Origin: Clostridia bacterium
GTDB taxonomy: Bacteria > Bacillota > Clostridia > Christensenellales > UBA1242
NCBI GenBank assembly: GCA_017473285.1
Contig: JAFULP010000026.1
Span: 1-8,357 of the forward strand
DNA: 8,357 nt
Reading direction: 5' to 3'
Part shown: positions 6,028 through 8,357 of the stretch, one piece after another
Layout of the letters: each line of letters begins with the position of its first letter
Numbering within the stretch: the first letter of the stretch is position 1
The notes under the pieces: model-generated
Databases searched by the model: none
Told to the model about the DNA's origin: nothing
The model's input: the letters and a program-made list of their open reading frames with translations, nothing else
Made by a program: the position numbers and the translations under genes

Positions 6028-6981
6028 TTAAGTTTTGTCTTGTTCGTGATTTGTGCTATCAACTGATTTAGAGTTTTTATTTGATTTAGTTTGTTTGTCT
6101 AGTTTCTTTGTTGTTTTATCTTGCTTTTTGGATAATTTTTGTTGTTTTTTGGTTTTATTTTTTTCTTGCTTATACAATCTGTTGTATTGCTTTTTTTCTA
6201 TTTTGCTTTTACGCTTATTGTTTTTTTCTTCAAGTTTAAGTGCCTTCTTTTCGGCTTTAGCATTTTGTAATTTTTGATTATCAACAATATCTTCTTGATA
6301 CGAAATATTTGTATCGGCTTTTACATATTTTAATTCTAAAAATTTATATAATGGCACACCTTTGATGTTAGTAAATGCAAAGTATAATCCTGCAAGCAAC
6401 CCACCTAAAGTGTCCATCATTAAGTCAATCATAGTGTCTTTTAGGGCTACACGACCAATAAATGGTTCGTTGGTTACCGAATTGTTAAAGCGTTGCATAT
6501 TTGAGCCAGACATTCCGTCAATTGCATATTCACACACTTCCCAAAGCACGCCAACAAGGGCAGTAAATGCAACAGTGGCCATAAACATAAAGAATTTACT
6601 TTGATTTTTGCAATGTCTGAGTAATATACCATATATTATGGTGGCAATTAGAAAACTATTAATCAAGTGCACAATAAAACTGAAGAACCATACATCACGA
6701 TAATAGTGTAGTGTGCCACCTAGTATAAAGTGTACAATTATTGCTAATAGGAAGTACACTTGCAATGTTTTAGTGGAGTGAATATTCCATCTTTTTAATA
6801 TAAATGGCAAGAATGAAAATAGTAGGCAATAAATGCAGTTTAAAATATTTGCTTTACTTTCCCTAAACACTTCAGTGGCTTGCACATCTGCAAAATATGT
6901 GCAAATAAACATAATTAGCAAGCCCACCAACACAAATTGTATAAAATAGTATATGTAATTATAGTCTTTTTTCTTCTGCAT
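6028..6981 (-). CDS. YjdF/DUF2238-like multi-pass membrane protein with lysine-rich C-terminal tail
   Basis: Six likely membrane helices lie at about 10-28, 44-62, 73-89, 97-120, 130-147 and 185-203. The conserved-looking core WEVCEYAID (147-155), then NMQ (161-163), then DTMIDLMMDTLGG (182-194) matches what I recall of the DUF2238/YjdF family of integral membrane proteins, whose biochemical function is unknown. Polar acidic and amide residues in or near helices suggest a substrate or ion site rather than a simple anchor. With a basic N-terminus (MQKKKD) and an even helix count, both ends should be cytoplasmic. The tail from about 241 to 310 holds 25 Lys, with Glu and Gln mixed in, and is probably an extended helix; this is not part of the family core. 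The ATG has AAAAGGAG upstream at good spacing and lies 12 bases after the ABC permease stop codon, the Shine-Dalgarno site almost touching that stop. The family assignment rests on motifs alone. Confidence 0.75.
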   Translation of the reverse strand: MQKKKDYNYIYYFIQFVLVGLLIMFICTYFADVQATEVFRESKANILNCIYCLLFSFLPFILKRWNIHSTKTLQVYFLLAIIVHFILGGTLHYYRDVWFFSFIVHLINSFLIATIIYGILLRHCKNQSKFFMFMATVAFTALVGVLWEVCEYAIDGMSGSNMQRFNNSVTNEPFIGRVALKDTMIDLMMDTLGGLLAGLYFAFTNIKGVPLYKFLELKYVKADTNISYQEDIVDNQKLQNAKAEKKALKLEEKNNKRKSKIEKKQYNRLYKQEKNKTKKQQKLSKKQDKTTKKLDKQTKSNKNSKSVDSTNHEQDKT

Positions 6982-6993
6982 AATTATCTCCTT

Positions 6994-8286
6994 TTACTCG
7001 CTTCTTAGTGCAATCACAGGGTCTTTTTTAGATGCCACTTGCGCCGGTATTAATCCCGCAATAAATGTTAGCAACATACTGATAAGCACTAGTATTACTC
7101 CGCCACCTACAGGCAACATTGCAAGAGTTCCAATACCTGTAAATGCTTTAAATATAATATTAATAGGGATACATAACAATAATGTAATAATAATACCTAA
7201 CATACCCGATGCAAATCCAATAATCAAACTTTCAGCGGTAAACACACGCTTGATGTCCTTTTTGGATGCGCCTACGCTTCGCAATACACCAATTTCCTTG
7301 GTGCGCTCTAATACTGAAATATATGTTATAATGCCAATCATAATGCTAGATACAATTAATGAAACTGATACAAATGCAATTAACACATATGACACAGTGT
7401 CCACAATCGAACTAACTGTTGACATCATAAGCGACATATAGTCGGTATAAGTAATTTTTTGGTCTTCGCCAACGCCAGCGTTATATTCGCTAATAAAATC
7501 TTCAATAATTTCCTTCATTTCAAAACTATTGGCATATATAGCAATAGATTTAGGAGAAGATTTGTCGATAGGCACAAGGTTGTTGGCTACCACTGGGGCA
7601 GATGTATTGAATTTATCAATGCAATAATCGGTAAATGCTTTAGGATACACCAAACCTTCATCCAACGCTCCGCCGTTAGTTTCGTCATTTACTTTTACAA
7701 TTCCGCTAATGCGTAAGGTTATGTAATTGTCTTTATTTTCATCAGCAGGTTTTTTGTTTTCGGTTTGTACATAATTTGTGCCATTATTATAGTATGTGTC
7801 ACTTTTTAAATAAACTTTAAATTCTTTTCCAACAATATTATTATAATCAATTTTGATTGTATAATCCTTATCCTCAAGCATAGCACTAAACAAATTGTCC
7901 ATTTCGCTATCTTCGATAAATCCTAATGCGTACAATAGGTAATCATCTAATTCATTGTTTTGATTTAACACAAGTAATGTATCAGCATATGTTCTTCCGC
8001 TGATTTCATAAGTGGTAGATTTATTCCATTCTCCATACAATAAATCATATTGAGATTTTACAAATTTTTCATTGTCAATCATTTCGTTAAATAAGCCAAT
8101 ATCCATACTTTTGTATGTCGAAATATTAATTTTAAATAGTATTGTAATAACCGAAGTAATTTCTCGTTCATTCAACACATAATAACCGTCATTTTTTAGC
8201 CCGTTATATATATTGTTAATATCGTCCGAATAAGATTTGTATTGTTCAAAGAATGTTAAATTAGAAGTCCCTTCTACATAAACCAA
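6994..8286 (-). CDS. FtsX/MacB-type ABC transporter permease, C-terminal part
   Basis: The C-terminal 135 residues are a clear FtsX-like permease domain: helices at about 298-323, 351-378 and 392-415, the cytoplasmic coupling stretch ERTKEIGVLRSVGASKKDI (327-345) and the ending IPAQVASKKDPVIALRSE. Residues 1-295 form an extracytoplasmic domain. Such permeases normally also have an N-terminal membrane helix before this domain, sometimes with an ATPase fused ahead; both are missing here. Family members work as mechanotransmission or lipid/peptide export pumps with an ABC ATPase. The boundary used, TTG at 8286, has no Shine-Dalgarno site and the same frame continues without a break for 19 more codons to a TGA at 8344-8346, so TTG is unlikely to be the true start. 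The gene is probably the 3' part of a longer gene interrupted by a frame change near the window edge. It leads the operon with the two downstream - strand genes. Confidence 0.85.
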   Translation of the reverse strand: MVYVEGTSNLTFFEQYKSYSDDINNIYNGLKNDGYYVLNEREITSVITILFKINISTYKSMDIGLFNEMIDNEKFVKSQYDLLYGEWNKSTTYEISGRTYADTLLVLNQNNELDDYLLYALGFIEDSEMDNLFSAMLEDKDYTIKIDYNNIVGKEFKVYLKSDTYYNNGTNYVQTENKKPADENKDNYITLRISGIVKVNDETNGGALDEGLVYPKAFTDYCIDKFNTSAPVVANNLVPIDKSSPKSIAIYANSFEMKEIIEDFISEYNAGVGEDQKITYTDYMSLMMSTVSSIVDTVSYVLIAFVSVSLIVSSIMIGIITYISVLERTKEIGVLRSVGASKKDIKRVFTAESLIIGFASGMLGIIITLLLCIPINIIFKAFTGIGTLAMLPVGGGVILVLISMLLTFIAGLIPAQVASKKDPVIALRSE

Positions 8287-8357
8287 TTTAACACCATCAG
8301 CATAAGTTGAGTCGATAACTAATTTAGTATTTTGTACAATGTTTCAATGTCTCTCAA
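8287..8357 (-). pseudogene. Upstream continuation of the ABC permease, broken frame
   Basis: In the permease frame the codons before TTG 8286 read as protein-like sequence (VQNTKLVIDSTYADGVK) back to a TGA at 8344-8346. In a neighbouring frame the window's last bases read LRDIETLYKILN before a TAG at 8319-8321. One extra A in the run of four A (plus-strand T at 8330-8333) would join both into LRDIETLYKNTKLVIDS. This suggests a one-base deletion, real or a sequencing error. Only 12 codons support the upstream frame. Confidence 0.4.

Noticed and set aside
6053..6277. Plus-strand open frame rich in Phe, Leu, Ser and Cys
   Set aside because: It is the complement of the lysine-rich tail (AAA/AAG gives TTT/CTT) and has no ribosome binding site.
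8344..8346. TGA read as Trp (Mollicutes-type code) to extend the permease frame
   Set aside because: The nucleoside hydrolase ends naturally with TGA at 5111-5113 right beside its terminator, and Trp is written TGG throughout, so TGA seems to be a stop.

Overview
The window is AT-rich (about one third G+C by eye). It has Gram-positive style Shine-Dalgarno sites (AAGGAG-like), intrinsic terminators with U-tracts, and surface proteins held by single membrane segments. TAA and TGA both act as stops and Trp is written TGG. This fits a low-GC Bacillota lineage, probably an uncultured Clostridia or Bacilli/Mollicutes-like gut group. I cannot name the species. I see no rRNA, tRNA, CRISPR array, insertion sequence or integrase.

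Left part, + strand (1-3675): the 3' part of a gene for a cell-surface protein with tandem Ig-like modules and a C-terminal membrane anchor, open at the left edge of the window. It is followed after 73 bases by a VirD4/TraG-type coupling ATPase (type IV secretion family), which ends in a clear intrinsic terminator. No relaxase, VirB4 or other conjugation gene is visible. The pair may be the end of a longer secretion or transfer operon, or a stand-alone export system. The start region of the ATPase is unusual: a good ribosome binding site is separated from any usable start by a hairpin that contains the first ATG.

Middle part (3676-5109): a promoter region with three copies of an 8-base motif drives a monocistronic gene for a membrane-anchored extracellular protein. 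That protein has a short His/Cys motif and a beta-helix-like body. Two stacked hairpin terminators, the second one bidirectional, separate it from the convergent genes on the right.

Right part, - strand (8357 to 5111): three tightly spaced genes, 12 and 14 bases apart and each with its own ribosome binding site, form an operon. In transcription order they are an FtsX/MacB-type ABC transporter permease (C-terminal part only), a YjdF/DUF2238-like multi-pass membrane protein with a very lysine-rich tail, and an inosine-uridine-preferring nucleoside hydrolase family protein with an altered ribose-binding motif. The permease reading frame is broken near the right edge of the window, so its upstream half is either in another frame or lost. 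The operon promoter lies outside the window.
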